A DNA stretch of 64,000 nt from Ostreococcus mediterraneus (lineage: Eukaryota; Chlorophyta; Mamiellophyceae; Mamiellales; Bathycoccaceae): NCBI GenBank assembly GCA_012295225.1, contig WMKK01000002.1, forward strand, positions 547,949-611,948, read 5' to 3'. Both the position numbers and the translations under genes were made by a program. Each line of letters opens with the position of its first letter. The stretch's first letter is position 1. The notes below the pieces were generated by a model. It had not been told where the DNA came from, searched no databases, and was given only the letters and a program-made list of their open reading frames with translations. Positions 38,469-48,907 of this stretch are shown one piece after another.

Positions 38469-39884
38469 ATGCTCGAAGTCGTTGAAGAGCGGCTCTCGCA
38501 CGAACGCACGACGTGTTGCGCCTGGAATCGCCGCGGGACGCTCTTAGCGTGTGGAACGTCGTCTGGGACGATCGTACTGTGGTGTTGGGACACACGCGCA
38601 GTGACGAGGACGTGGAAAGCGTCGCGTGGGGAGAGCGAGGATGACGACGGCGAAAGCCGAGGCGGCGGGGACGCGGACTCGGATGCCGTGCTCACCATCG
38701 CCTGGTCATTGAATGGTCGGAAAATAGTCGTGTCCAAAGCGTCCGGGGTGATTGAGGTGTGGGACGTGCTCGAGGAGGACACCACGGCGGTGATTTCAAA
38801 CGCTGGGTTGTGCGCGAGCGTGTGTTTTTCCAACGCTTCGTCGAGTGGTTCGACGTTAATCGTGAGTCCGAACGCGCGAGCGCCGTATGTGCGCGGAAGT
38901 GGCCTACGCGGCGCGAAGGAAACATCTTTACCTTCACCGCACGGTGGAGATGACATCGCTGCGCCCGCGGCACTGGCGTTATCTAGTAAAAATGGCAAGT
39001 ACGTCTTCGTCGGCGACGCGAAGGGCGCGGTGTCCGTGGTGGACGCGCAAACCATGTCGTTGGTCCAGACCATCGCTGTTCCGAACGCATCACTAGTCAA
39101 GCGTTTGGAGCTGTGTCGAAATGGCAAGCACCTGGTCGTCGTGTCGAACGCGCCGACGATTTTTGGCATGGATGTGAACGACGCGTCTTGCACCGGAGCC
39201 GAAGTCTTGTCCCAGGGCGTCGAGTACCAAAGTCCATCCGCGAGTCGCTTACAATGGGGCGCGGCGGCCTATCCATGGGACGGTGCGTACGTGTATGGTG
39301 TCAGTAGTGGCGCGCCCCATGAAATTCACGTGTGGGACCGCGTCACGGGGGTGTTGAAGTGCGTATTGGAGGGCCCGGGCGAGTCCAAGGGCGTGACGCA
39401 TTTGGCGACGCATCCCATTCGCGACGTCGCCGTTGCGCTCGGCGCGAATGGACACTTGTACGTGTGGTCGAGAAAACACGTCGAAGATTGGAGCGCATTT
39501 GATCCTTCTTTCGTCACATTGGTTGAAAACAAAGAGTACGTCGAACGTGAGGATGAATTTGATGTAAAGCCACCGGTGGAAAAGACGATGACGTCGGCGG
39601 CGGCGGCAGTGCTTGACGTCGAGCCAGACAAGTTTACAAATGCGCTCAATGAGGCGTTGCAAAAAAAGGTGAAATACTACAGCGACGATACGGATGAAGA
39701 TGTTTTGCATCATTTACCACTACGCATCAAGGCTAATCCTGAGGCGCAGAGGATTGTCGAGGAACGACGGGCAAAGTGGGAGCGAAAGGCAAAGAGGAGA
39801 GAAAAGCGCGCGCGCGACGAAGCCGAGCGCGCAAACGCGTCCGCGGATAAAGATACAGCGGATGCGGCAAATATGGAAACATAG
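38469..39884 (+). CDS. RBBP5: COMPASS/SET1 complex WD40 subunit RBBP5/SWD1
   Basis: 471 residues, no intron. WD40 blades begin at TCCAWNRRGTLLACGTSSG, which matches the RBBP5 start very closely. The last blade contains HLYVWSRKHVEDWSAFDPSF followed by EYVEREDEFD, a segment nearly unique to RBBP5/SWD1, the hinge that contacts the SET-domain enzyme and ASH2. The C-terminus is basic and helical (RRAKWERKAKRREKRARDE). The protein is a core subunit of the H3K4 methyltransferase complex. An Asp/Gly-rich insert in blade 2 (residues about 50-75) makes it slightly longer there than in animals. Confidence 0.92.
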   Translation: MLEVVEERLSHERTTCCAWNRRGTLLACGTSSGTIVLWCWDTRAVTRTWKASRGESEDDDGESRGGGDADSDAVLTIAWSLNGRKIVVSKASGVIEVWDVLEEDTTAVISNAGLCASVCFSNASSSGSTLIVSPNARAPYVRGSGLRGAKETSLPSPHGGDDIAAPAALALSSKNGKYVFVGDAKGAVSVVDAQTMSLVQTIAVPNASLVKRLELCRNGKHLVVVSNAPTIFGMDVNDASCTGAEVLSQGVEYQSPSASRLQWGAAAYPWDGAYVYGVSSGAPHEIHVWDRVTGVLKCVLEGPGESKGVTHLATHPIRDVAVALGANGHLYVWSRKHVEDWSAFDPSFVTLVENKEYVEREDEFDVKPPVEKTMTSAAAAVLDVEPDKFTNALNEALQKKVKYYSDDTDEDVLHHLPLRIKANPEAQRIVEERRAKWERKAKRREKRARDEAERANASADKDTADAANMET

Positions 39885-39927
39885 AAATATCCAATCAGAA
39901 AACCTAGTAGTAGTAGTAATGCTAAAT

Positions 39928-41247
39928 CTATTTCGAACGATTCACGGCTCGATTGGCAAGTTCCTTCAGAGCACGGCGGCAGTGATTCGCGTACGCCGAA
40001 TCGGCGGCGGGAAGCTTTTCAAGCGCAGCAATCGCCATATCAGCGTGATTTTGCGCTAATGCACGCGTGCGTTCAATGCCTTTACTTTGCTTCACCAGTT
40101 CATGAGCGCGTTGAACGTCACCAGAGCGCTTAAAACGCCGCTCAACGAGCGCCGAGAGTTCTGGAAATTCCTCAACAGCAAATAACACCGGCGCCGTCGC
40201 AATGCCCTCCTTCAAGTCACCCAGCGTGGGCTTACCGAGTAACGAATCAGAACCAATGAAATCCAATACATCATCTTGGAACTGAAACGCCAATCCAAGA
40301 TTTTTACCGTACTCGTACGCCGCCTGTGCGCTCTCTTCGCCGTGCCCCCCCAATAACGCGATAGCCTTGGAGCTATTCGCAATCAAACTCGCCGTCTTAT
40401 AGTACGTCTTCTTCACATAATGATCCATAGACGATAAACTCTCCGGGTTTGCCGTCATTTGCATCACTTCTCCTGCGACGAGATGCTCTAAAACGCGCGA
40501 CAAAAGTTCGATGACCTCCGTGTTTCGCAACGACGCCAGCGTCACTGAGGCTCTCGCGAGCAAAAAGTCTCCAGCCAAAATCGCCAACTTATTCCCAACC
40601 TCTAAGTTTAACGCACGTAATCCGCGTCGTGTCGCTGCGTTGTCCAACACATCGTCGTGTAACAAGCTCGCAACGTGAATCATCTCTGCGATTTCTGCCA
40701 GACGTTGCTGACGTCGTCGTACGTCATCCGGCGCTTGGTGCGCCGGCGCATGATCCGTCTCCCTCCAGCCCCCTTGTGCCACTCCAGTCGACATAACTCC
40801 ATTCGTCATCGCGCTCGCCATTAATAATAGCACAGTAGGACGCATGCGCTTGCCTTCTGCGCCGAGTTTGAAAAAATATTCACTCGCCGTGCTCAACGCT
40901 GGAATATCGCTGGACACAGCCTTTCGCATGCGCTCCCCAATCGCCCTCAACTCCTCATCAACAATTTTAAATGGATTCACGGGTAACGTATCATCATAAA
41001 TGTCGCTCGCCGCCGCGTGCGCGCTGAATCCGTGCGCGCGGATACCCCTCGCATCGTCTCGTCCTCCGTCGCGCTCCCGAGTCGCCGCCCGATCCACTCC
41101 CCGAGTTTGCACCCCACGCGCGCGCGCGATCGCCGCGCATACGCCGCGAGAACTCATTTCCACCCGTGCATTCGTCCCCTCGACCGCGCCCACGCGCGCG
41201 CGCACGTGCCGGGCGACGCCACGAAGTACGCGTCCAAACCCTCCCAT
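39928..41247 (-). CDS. Polyprenyl (solanesyl/geranyl-type) diphosphate synthase, organellar
   Basis: 439 residues from the Met at 41247; the preceding 30 open codons are Arg-rich. The first 100 residues are a transit or presequence. The first aspartate-rich motif is LLHDDVLDNAATRRG (about residue 195) and the second is FQFQDDVLDF (about 323); GKRMRPTVLLLMA carries the isopentenyl-diphosphate-binding Lys/Arg. The DDxxD residues of both motifs are intact. Bulky residues before the first motif (VASLLHDD) suit a long-chain product such as solanesyl diphosphate for plastoquinone or ubiquinone side chains. Chain length and organelle are inferred. Confidence 0.88.
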   Translation of the reverse strand: MGGFGRVLRGVARHVRARVGAVEGTNARVEMSSRGVCAAIARARGVQTRGVDRAATRERDGGRDDARGIRAHGFSAHAAASDIYDDTLPVNPFKIVDEELRAIGERMRKAVSSDIPALSTASEYFFKLGAEGKRMRPTVLLLMASAMTNGVMSTGVAQGGWRETDHAPAHQAPDDVRRRQQRLAEIAEMIHVASLLHDDVLDNAATRRGLRALNLEVGNKLAILAGDFLLARASVTLASLRNTEVIELLSRVLEHLVAGEVMQMTANPESLSSMDHYVKKTYYKTASLIANSSKAIALLGGHGEESAQAAYEYGKNLGLAFQFQDDVLDFIGSDSLLGKPTLGDLKEGIATAPVLFAVEEFPELSALVERRFKRSGDVQRAHELVKQSKGIERTRALAQNHADMAIAALEKLPAADSAYANHCRRALKELANRAVNRSK

Positions 41248-41426
41248 CGGTCGCCTCGACCAGTTGATTATCCGAGTCCCGCGCCGCCGCCGACGAGATG
41301 TACGCGCGTGCGTGCGTGCCAATCGACGCACGCGCACGTGCTTGTGACGTAAGCGACGTCGGACGCGGGTGTTCGGTCGACGTGCGCGCGAGGGAATGCG
41401 GAGAGACTGATGAGCATTGATATTGG

Positions 41427-42467
41427 TTACACGCGGCTCGGCGACCGCACGAGCACAAAGGATAGAAACTTCTTCGGTGAGACGCCGTCGATGAGACGAT
41501 ATCCGCGGCCGACGATTACGCCAGGGCCAAGTGGGCGTAAATAATCAACTAAGGTGTTGAATGGGTACAGGGCGAGACGAGGGCGGGGCCAGGAAACGCC
41601 ACCGGCACGAGCGTCGAGTGGCGTCGAGTTTGGCATCACCGGTACGTCTCGATAGTCTAATGCGAGATCAGCTCGTTCGCCCGTGCCTGGTACGGACACG
41701 GAGTCGTCGCTAAAATCATTGCTTGCGAAATACAGTGGTAGGAGACCGTCGAGAGGGCCTTTGCGTATGGGAGCGCGGCCGAGAAAGCGTCTGGACGCGG
41801 CGGTTCGCATCGGGTCGTCGTCGCGCTCAATGTAAAATGCCTTGGCGAAGCGATTTAAGAACGACCCAGGAAGCTTGGACACTTTGCCTTCGAACACGTA
41901 TACTCTGTTCGTGTAATCTCCTTCGTCGTCGTCGTCTTCATCGTCGCCTATGATTTCATTCACCACGTGAAAATCCTCCTCGCTACCATCCGCGCCGACG
42001 TACGCGCGCTCCTCGCGAGTCAACCCATAGCCCTCCCCAGCGACAACCCACGCGTTCTCAACGCCACTCGACGACAAAAACTCGAGCAATTTCATCTTCC
42101 CGCGCGGCGTGAGCTCGGCGATGCGATCGCGTACGTATATAGATACGTTTGTCCGCGCCGTCGCCAAAGCCGTCTCGTCGTACGCATTCAGAATCGCCGC
42201 CAACTGCGCCGCACGATCCTCCTCCTCGTCGTCCTCGTCCATCTCGTCCTCGTTCTCGTCCTCACTCGCCTTACCCCCGCGCGCGTTCGCGCGCACGCCG
42301 CCGCCTCTCGCCGCCGTCGACGCCGAACCCGTCACCGGTGCGCGCCAACCACCACCCCCAAACGCGCATTCGCGCCCGCGCCCGCGCGCCGCACCGCACC
42401 GCCCCACCCCGCGCGCGCGCCGCACCGCGCCAACGCGCGCGACGTGCGCGCCGCACCGCGCCGACAT
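41427..42467 (-). CDS. Hypothetical plastid-type protein with acidic inserts
   Basis: 346 residues from the Met at 42467, which opens an Ala/Arg/Gly-rich transit-like region of about 65 residues. Then comes an acidic patch (KASEDENEDEMDEDDEEED), a helical domain (AAILNAYDETALATARTNVS), a second Asp run (GDDEDDDDEGDY) and a C-terminal half rich in beta and Pro (VFEGKVSKLPGSFLNRF, PLDGLLPLYFASNDFSDD). I recognise no family. Divergent from SecA by 289 bp, which would allow co-regulation with a plastid translocase gene. Confidence 0.68.
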   Translation of the reverse strand: MSARCGAHVARVGAVRRARGVGRCGAARGRGRECAFGGGGWRAPVTGSASTAARGGGVRANARGGKASEDENEDEMDEDDEEEDRAAQLAAILNAYDETALATARTNVSIYVRDRIAELTPRGKMKLLEFLSSSGVENAWVVAGEGYGLTREERAYVGADGSEEDFHVVNEIIGDDEDDDDEGDYTNRVYVFEGKVSKLPGSFLNRFAKAFYIERDDDPMRTAASRRFLGRAPIRKGPLDGLLPLYFASNDFSDDSVSVPGTGERADLALDYRDVPVMPNSTPLDARAGGVSWPRPRLALYPFNTLVDYLRPLGPGVIVGRGYRLIDGVSPKKFLSFVLVRSPSRV

Positions 42468-42756
42468 CGCCACCGATGCGCGCGCGCGTCGCCCCGCGTC
42501 GCCGTGTGCGCGAGGCGAGGTCCACCCACGCGTCCGAAACCGCGAGCGCCACGTCGTCGATCGATATCGCGCATCGATGCCATCAAAAATTAAAAGACTG
42601 CGAATATCGATCGACACTACGTCGTCATCGATCGAGCGCACGCACCGCGAGCTTATCCAAGGGAAACCTCGTCGACGTGGCCTCGCGCGACGTCACTTTG
42701 CGCGCTCGCCTCGCACCGAACGCCGGTGCCGCACGAGCGCGAGGAAAGTACGCACG

Positions 42757-45747
42757 ATGTCGCACGCGTGTCGCTCGCCCGCCCTTCGCGGCGGCGCCGT
42801 GGGCGTCGTCGGCGCGCGCGCGCAGGATGGCGCGAGAAGACCCTCGGCGTTGAGGTCGCGACCGATGCCGAGCGGCGCGAGACGCGGTAAGGGTGGCGCG
42901 GCGGTGACGACGCGCGCGATGTTTGCTGGATTTGAGAAGATGCTCAAGGGTGACCCGGCGGAGAAGACGTCGAAGAAGTATGCGGCGAGGGTGGCGGCGA
43001 TTAACGCGCTCGGGGACAAGATGAAGGCGCTGAGCGACGACGACTTGAGGGCGAAGACGGTGGAGTTTCAAGGGCGCATCGCGCGCGGTGCGAGCGAGGA
43101 TGATTTGTTGGTGGAGGCGTTTGCAGTCGTGCGCGAGGCGGCGGATCGCGTGCTCGGGTTGCGTCCGTTTGACGTGCAATTGATTGGAGGGATGATTTTA
43201 CACGAGGGGCAAATCGCGGAGATGCGCACCGGGGAAGGAAAGACGCTTGTTTCGGCGTTACCGGCGTATTTGAACGCATTGAGTGGAAAAGGCGTGCACG
43301 TCGTGACGGTGAATGACTACCTCGCTCGACGGGATCAAGAGTGGATTGGTCAGATTCACAAGTTTTTGGGGTTGAAGTGCGGGTTGATTCAAGCCGGCAT
43401 GTCGGAAGCCGAAAGACGCGCCGGGTACGGGGCGGATGTGACGTATGTTACGAACTCCGAGCTCGGATTTGATTACTTGCGCGACAACTTGGCGCAAAAT
43501 ACCGACGAGTTGGTACAGCGCGACTTTAACTTTTGCATCATTGATGAAGTTGACTCGATTTTGATTGACGAAGCGCGTACGCCGCTCATCATTTCTGGCA
43601 TGGCGGATAAACCGAGCGAGCGTTACATTCAAGCCGCTAAGATTGCCGATGCTTTTGAAAAGGATTACCATTATAAAGTTGACGAAAAGCAAAAGAGTGT
43701 GCTGCTGTCCGAGGAAGGCTACGAAGCTGCGGAGGATTTGTTGGAAGTCACCGACTTGTACGATCCGAAGACGCAGTGGGCGTTGTACCTCATCAATGCC
43801 ATCAAGGCAAAGGAGTTGCAAAAGCGCGACATCAACTACATCGTGAGCGGTCAAGAAATCATCATCGTTGACGAGTTCACCGGTCGTACGATGCAAGGTA
43901 GACGCTGGTCTGATGGTTTGCACCAAGCTGTCGAAGCCAAGGAGGGCGTGACGATTCAGAACGAAACCGTCACCATCGCTTCGGTCACCTATCAAGCCTT
44001 CTTCAAATCGTACCCCAAGCTTGGCGGTATGACTGGTACGGCTGAGACCGAAATCACCGAGTTCAACAATATCTATGAACTTCAAGTGCAAGTCGTGCCG
44101 ACGAACCGCACTGTGTCTCGTGAAGATTCCACCGACGTTGTGTTCCGCTCTGAAACTGGCAAGTGGAACGCCGTGCGCAAGGAAATCGCTCGCATGCACA
44201 AGAAGGGTAGACCGGTGCTTGTCGGTACGACGTCCGTCGAGCGATCGGAACAAATCGCCATGTTGTTGGATGAAGAAGGTATCGAGTACGAATTACTCAA
44301 CGCCAAGCCCGAAAATGTCGAACGGGAGTCTGAAATCGTCGCGCAGTCTGGCCGCAAGGGCGCGGTGACCATCGCCACGAACATGGCGGGTCGCGGTACC
44401 GATATTCTTTTGGGAGGTAACGCCGAATTCATGGCCCGATTGCGCGTGCGTGAAGCGCTCATGCCGCGCATTATCAAGCCCGAAGATGGCGATATCGCGT
44501 TTGAGAAGAAAGGTAACCTTGCCAACGCCAGAAACAAGTGGGCGGTGAAGGATGGTTTGTACCCGTGCGACCTCTCCCCAGAGACCGCAAAGTTGCTCAC
44601 CGACTCGGTGAACACGGCGTGCTCGGTGTGGGGCGAGCGATCATTGGAGAGCCTTGATGCTGAAGACCGCTTGTCTTTCGCGTGCGAAAAGGGCCCGTCT
44701 GAAGACGCTGCCATCCTCGCGTTGCGCCAGGCGTTCATCGCGATTGAGAACGACTACAAGGTGTACACGGCGGCGGAGAAGAAGGAAGTGCTCGCTCTCG
44801 GCGGTTTACACGTCGTCGGTACCGAGCGACACGAATCTCGTCGTGTCGACAACCAGCTCAGAGGTCGTTCCGGTCGCCAAGGTGACCCGGGAAGTACGCG
44901 ATACTTTTTATCCTTGGAGGATAACCTCTTCCGTATTTTTGGCGGCGACCGAATTCAGGCACTCATGAGCGCGTTCCGCGTTGAAGATATGCCTATTGAG
45001 TCCGGCATGCTCACCAACTCTTTGGATGAGGCACAAAAGAAGGTTGAGCGATACTTTTACGATATTCGTAAGCAATTGTTCGACTACGACCAGGTGCTGA
45101 GCTCGCAGCGCGAGAAGATTTACTTTGAACGCCGCCGCGCGCTAAAGGCGACCAAGGAGCAGTTGCAAGAAGTGATGCTTGAATACGCCGAACTCACCGT
45201 GGATGACATCGTCAACGCTAATATCGACACGTCTCAACCCGTTGCAGAGTGGCCGCTCGATGGTCTCGCGGGCAAGATGGCGCAATATTGCTACTACCTC
45301 GCCGATATGGATGACGCCGAGCTTCGTCCAATCGCGGAGAAGAGCGGCATCGAAGGCGTGCGAAACCACCTCGTGAAGAGATGCCAAGACGCTTACAGAA
45401 TGAAGGTGCAAGAAGTTGAAGCCACGGAACCAGGTTTAATGGCGGAAGCCGAACGCTTCTTCTTGTTGTCTCAAACCGATAACTTGTGGAAGGAACACTT
45501 GCAGGCGATCAAATTTGTGCAACAAGCCGTGGGCTTGCGCGGTTACGCGCAAAAGGATCCGCTCATTGAATACAAGCTTGAAGGCTACAACTTGTTCGTC
45601 GACATGATGGCACAGATCCGACGTAATGTCATTTACAGTGTGTACATGTTCCAACCCAAGCGCTTGGCGCCCAAGGAAGATGAATCCACCGACGCTGAAC
45701 TCGTCGGCGCCGGCGAGCGTAAAAACTCGCGCAAAAAGTCCAATTGA
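42757..45747 (+). CDS. SECA1: SecA1, plastid thylakoid protein-translocase ATPase
   Basis: 996 residues from the Met at 42757, starting a transit peptide of about 55 residues; an upstream open frame to 42109 is antisense to the neighbour and rejected. The mature protein begins MFAGFEKMLKGDPAEKTSKK. Walker A is MRTGEGKT (about residue 155), Walker B is IIDEVDSILIDEARTPLI (about 262), and NMAGRGTDI, RRVDNQLRGRSGRQGDPG and SLEDNLFRIFGG are canonical motor motifs. The C-terminus lacks the bacterial zinc-binding tail, as is usual in plastids. SecA1 drives proteins across the thylakoid membrane via SecY/E. Confidence 0.96.
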   Translation: MSHACRSPALRGGAVGVVGARAQDGARRPSALRSRPMPSGARRGKGGAAVTTRAMFAGFEKMLKGDPAEKTSKKYAARVAAINALGDKMKALSDDDLRAKTVEFQGRIARGASEDDLLVEAFAVVREAADRVLGLRPFDVQLIGGMILHEGQIAEMRTGEGKTLVSALPAYLNALSGKGVHVVTVNDYLARRDQEWIGQIHKFLGLKCGLIQAGMSEAERRAGYGADVTYVTNSELGFDYLRDNLAQNTDELVQRDFNFCIIDEVDSILIDEARTPLIISGMADKPSERYIQAAKIADAFEKDYHYKVDEKQKSVLLSEEGYEAAEDLLEVTDLYDPKTQWALYLINAIKAKELQKRDINYIVSGQEIIIVDEFTGRTMQGRRWSDGLHQAVEAKEGVTIQNETVTIASVTYQAFFKSYPKLGGMTGTAETEITEFNNIYELQVQVVPTNRTVSREDSTDVVFRSETGKWNAVRKEIARMHKKGRPVLVGTTSVERSEQIAMLLDEEGIEYELLNAKPENVERESEIVAQSGRKGAVTIATNMAGRGTDILLGGNAEFMARLRVREALMPRIIKPEDGDIAFEKKGNLANARNKWAVKDGLYPCDLSPETAKLLTDSVNTACSVWGERSLESLDAEDRLSFACEKGPSEDAAILALRQAFIAIENDYKVYTAAEKKEVLALGGLHVVGTERHESRRVDNQLRGRSGRQGDPGSTRYFLSLEDNLFRIFGGDRIQALMSAFRVEDMPIESGMLTNSLDEAQKKVERYFYDIRKQLFDYDQVLSSQREKIYFERRRALKATKEQLQEVMLEYAELTVDDIVNANIDTSQPVAEWPLDGLAGKMAQYCYYLADMDDAELRPIAEKSGIEGVRNHLVKRCQDAYRMKVQEVEATEPGLMAEAERFFLLSQTDNLWKEHLQAIKFVQQAVGLRGYAQKDPLIEYKLEGYNLFVDMMAQIRRNVIYSVYMFQPKRLAPKEDESTDAELVGAGERKNSRKKSN

Positions 45748-45832
45748 ACAACCAACGAAAGAAACGATTTGTAGTGCTAAAAATGAATTCAATTATTACC
45801 ATCAAAACCCAACTAATCAGGCAACTAATCTG

Positions 45833-47803
45833 CTAATCCGCTTTGCGCCCAGCGACGGCGTCATCACTGGGCGATATCAATACCTTTAGCGTACGAGAGA
45901 TATCCACGATGCACTCTCGCCGCTTCTCCACGTCGGGAGCCACAGGGCGCTCGACGTTCTTCTTCTTGTCTTCGTCGTCATCATCTACCTGTGGCAATGT
46001 CGCATTCCTCAGTTCGTTACGCACACGCGTCGTCGACAGAACAGCTTCTGTGGTTTTCGCATACACGCGCTGCAACGCTCGCGTCACAGGGCCACCTTCG
46101 ACGTACAATGGCCGGCCGCCCGCTCTGGATGCTCGAGCGCACGCCCGCAACAACGGCAGCGTGTTTTGAAGCGCCATGACTGCATGTTCATCATCCATGT
46201 GCTCAGCAAAGTAGTCGAAATAACGCGACATCGTTGTGTCTGCGTCATCTTGACGTAACGCGGCAGGCCAAATCGCGCCGTGACCGGCGAGCATGCCATC
46301 CTCGGCGAATTCGGCGGCGGTTAACGCGTCTAGCGCCGTCGGTACCTGGGACACAAAATTATACACGGCGTCTGAAGAGAAACACGCGAGTAAGAGCGCG
46401 CGGCGAATAGCTTCAGCAAAGGGTAGCGTACGAGTCGCTATGAATAAATTGACCATGGCGCGGAGGCAGCCTGTGCGAACGAGGCGCTCGCCGACCTCCT
46501 GTGCCGAGAAGGCGTTCGCGTTGCCGACGTAATACGTGAGGAGCAACGCATTCAAGCCTACAGAGTCTTGCCATTCGGTATTTTCGCGTTCGCGCGCCAT
46601 GACACGCAGACTGTTTTCTAGCATAATCGTGACCGCGGGCACGGCTTTGTTGACGTGCGCCCACAATTTGCTTCGAGCCGTCGCGGATATGGACGCGTGG
46701 CTGACGTCGACGCCACATCCGCCGATGGTGTCCGCACCAAGTTGCACGCACAAGTACGCGAGAAGCTCGAGCGCGATACGCTGGTCGACGACGTCGACTG
46801 CATTGTTCACAACGTCAAACTTTAGTGCCACAAGCGCTCGCGCCAAACCAGAGTCTATACCAAACGTCCCGATTGGAACTCTAGCCCAACGCTCACGCAA
46901 GACGCGAAGCGGAATCGTTCGCAACGCTCGCCTTGCTTCGCTTGTAATCTCTCCGCAGCACGCCTCGAAGAGCTTTAGCACTGAATCTCCAGCGTTTGTC
47001 ATTTCCCACGACGCACGCGCACTTGTCTTCAACGCATCCGCGCCGACGCGTGAGGGTATCAACTCTCCAACAAGCGCGTGCAATTTTGCGTCTACAGCTT
47101 CGCGCTTCGACATGCGCTCGAATCGTCCACTATCGCCCACAGGAGGCACGAACCACGTCGACGTCGACTCCAACGGCTGCCAGTCATCGTCGTCACTAGA
47201 ATCTATCCTCACCACTGTCGTTACTTCGGTTTCGGGCAGCGCAGCGCGAACATCGTCGACGTCGTCCAACGCCGTTGTCTCTTGCGCCTCACCCGACTCT
47301 CGATCTTCAGCGTCTGGAACGTATAACCGTAACAACTCATACGCGTCATCATCGTCCATCTTCAACACCGAATGTGGCAACTCCACGCATATGACCGTGC
47401 ACAGGTTCTGATACGCCCGGCGCACGTCGTCAACCGCGTCGTCTTTGACATCCGCGGCGGCGTCCCGAGCGTCCAATGCCGAACCAACATCCTTCCCTGC
47501 CATCCCCGCCTGCGCGCCTTCCGTCACCCCGCGCACGACCATCGTCGTCAACGCGCACGCTCGCATACCATCGACATCATTCACGCGCAATGCCTTGCGC
47601 ATCGTCGTCGCGAGCGCATCCAACGCCTGCGCTCGAATGATTGGATAATCAAACTGCAACTTGTCATACGCCTCCTGCGCGAGCGCCGACGTCGACGCCC
47701 CAGCGCCCGCGCGCGCGGAACTGCTCGATGGCGTGCCATCGCGCGCCAACGCGGCGTTTGCACGCAGCGCCGCCGCGATGGCGGCCACCGTTGCCTCGTC
47801 CAT
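45833..47803 (-). CDS. Hypothetical helical-repeat protein
   Basis: 656 residues, no intron. Most of the sequence is Ala/Leu/Val-rich helices in the style of armadillo/HEAT repeats (QFDYPIIRAQALDALATTMR, VDQRIALELLAYLCVQLG, EVGERLVRTGCLRAMVNLF). An Asp-rich insert lies at about residues 165-215 and a basic tail at the end. I do not recognise the family; scaffolding or assembly factors for RNA polymerase II or dyneins have this look, but no motif supports either. It is convergent with SecA (85 bp) and divergent from ISY1 (71 bp). Confidence 0.68.
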   Translation of the reverse strand: MDEATVAAIAAALRANAALARDGTPSSSSARAGAGASTSALAQEAYDKLQFDYPIIRAQALDALATTMRKALRVNDVDGMRACALTTMVVRGVTEGAQAGMAGKDVGSALDARDAAADVKDDAVDDVRRAYQNLCTVICVELPHSVLKMDDDDAYELLRLYVPDAEDRESGEAQETTALDDVDDVRAALPETEVTTVVRIDSSDDDDWQPLESTSTWFVPPVGDSGRFERMSKREAVDAKLHALVGELIPSRVGADALKTSARASWEMTNAGDSVLKLFEACCGEITSEARRALRTIPLRVLRERWARVPIGTFGIDSGLARALVALKFDVVNNAVDVVDQRIALELLAYLCVQLGADTIGGCGVDVSHASISATARSKLWAHVNKAVPAVTIMLENSLRVMARERENTEWQDSVGLNALLLTYYVGNANAFSAQEVGERLVRTGCLRAMVNLFIATRTLPFAEAIRRALLLACFSSDAVYNFVSQVPTALDALTAAEFAEDGMLAGHGAIWPAALRQDDADTTMSRYFDYFAEHMDDEHAVMALQNTLPLLRACARASRAGGRPLYVEGGPVTRALQRVYAKTTEAVLSTTRVRNELRNATLPQVDDDDEDKKKNVERPVAPDVEKRRECIVDISRTLKVLISPSDDAVAGRKAD

Positions 47804-47874
47804 GCGCGCCGAGGAAGTGACGCCACACGACGACGCACCGCTGACGACACCGCTGACGACGACGGAGTCACGCC

Positions 47875-48847
47875 ATGGCGCGGAATCAGGAAAAGGCCAA
47901 TGTACGCATTCGCGCGACGCGCGCTCCCCGTTCGATTCGTCTGGTGTGCGGCGCGCACGCGCGGCGCGCCGCGCTCAAAGTGTTGAGGCGGCGGAATTAT
48001 TCGCGACGTTCATCGACTAACCTACGCGTCTCTCGCGCTCGACGCACGCACGTAGGGCATGTTTAACAAGTGGACGAGCAGTAAGCAAGACGCTATTCGC
48101 GGCACGGTGTCGCGATCGCGTCCGTTTCACACGCACCAAGTGAGCGACGTGAATACGGCGGATCGGTGGCGAAGCGACGTGTTGCGCGAAATCGGGCAAA
48201 AGGTGATGGAGATCCAAAACGCCGGTCTTGGCGAGCACAAGCTTCGAGATTTGAATGATGAGATTAATAAGTTGATCAAGGAGAAGTGGTTCTGGGAGAA
48301 ACGGATCATTGAGCTCGGAGGGCCGAATTATATACGTTCGGCGCCGAAGATTGAAGACGGCGACGGCGGGTTGGTACGGCCGTTGGGCGTGGATGGCGAT
48401 AGGAAAGGATACAAGTATTTTGGTGCGGCGAAAAATTTGCCTGGGGTAAAGGAGTTGTTTGAGGCGCCGGATAAGAAGGCGGTGAGGCGGACACGGCATC
48501 AATTGAATTTGCACATCGATAGCGGGTATTACGGCTACCGCGACGAAGAGGATGGAGTGTTGGTAAAAATAGAAGCCGAAGCCGAGGAGAAGATGCGCGA
48601 AGTGGAGATGGCGCGCTGGGACGCCGAACAAAAGTTGCGCGAGATTGAATCAGGTGGTGCGAGTTCGCGAAAGCGAGGGTCGAAAGGTGGAGAGCAGTCG
48701 TTTGTCGCGCACGTCGCTTTACCCGACGACACGGATATCGAAAAGCTCGTCGTGGAGAAAAAGAAGCGCGAGCTACTTTCGAAGTACAAGTCCTATGAAC
48801 TCATCGCGCAGGAGGCACAGTCAAAAAAGATGATGCATAAAAAGTGA
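47875..48847 (+). CDS. ISY1: Pre-mRNA splicing factor ISY1, two exons
   Basis: Exon 1 (47875-47901) encodes MARNQEKAN, which is almost the invariant ISY1 start. The 154-bp intron has donor GTACGC, branch GACTAAC and acceptor GTAG. Exon 2 (48056-48847) follows in phase 0 with GMFNKWTSSK. The 272-residue product shows the family core IQNAGLGEHKLRDLNDEINK, RIIELGGPNY, GYKYFGAAKNLPGVKELFE and YYGYRDEEDG. ISY1 belongs to the NineTeen complex of the active spliceosome. Taking the internal Met at 48059 as start would remove the family N-terminus; the splice join restores it. Confidence 0.95.
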
Positions 48848-48907
48848 GTGTTGGTTTGCTGTTTAGCTGTACAAGGTGTAATTCTATTTCTCGCGATGCA
48901 AGTCGCC

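Noticed and set aside
42109-42756. Long upstream extension of SecA
   Set aside because: It is antisense to the hypothetical plastid gene and Arg/Pro/Ser-rich; the Met at 42757 gives a normal transit peptide.
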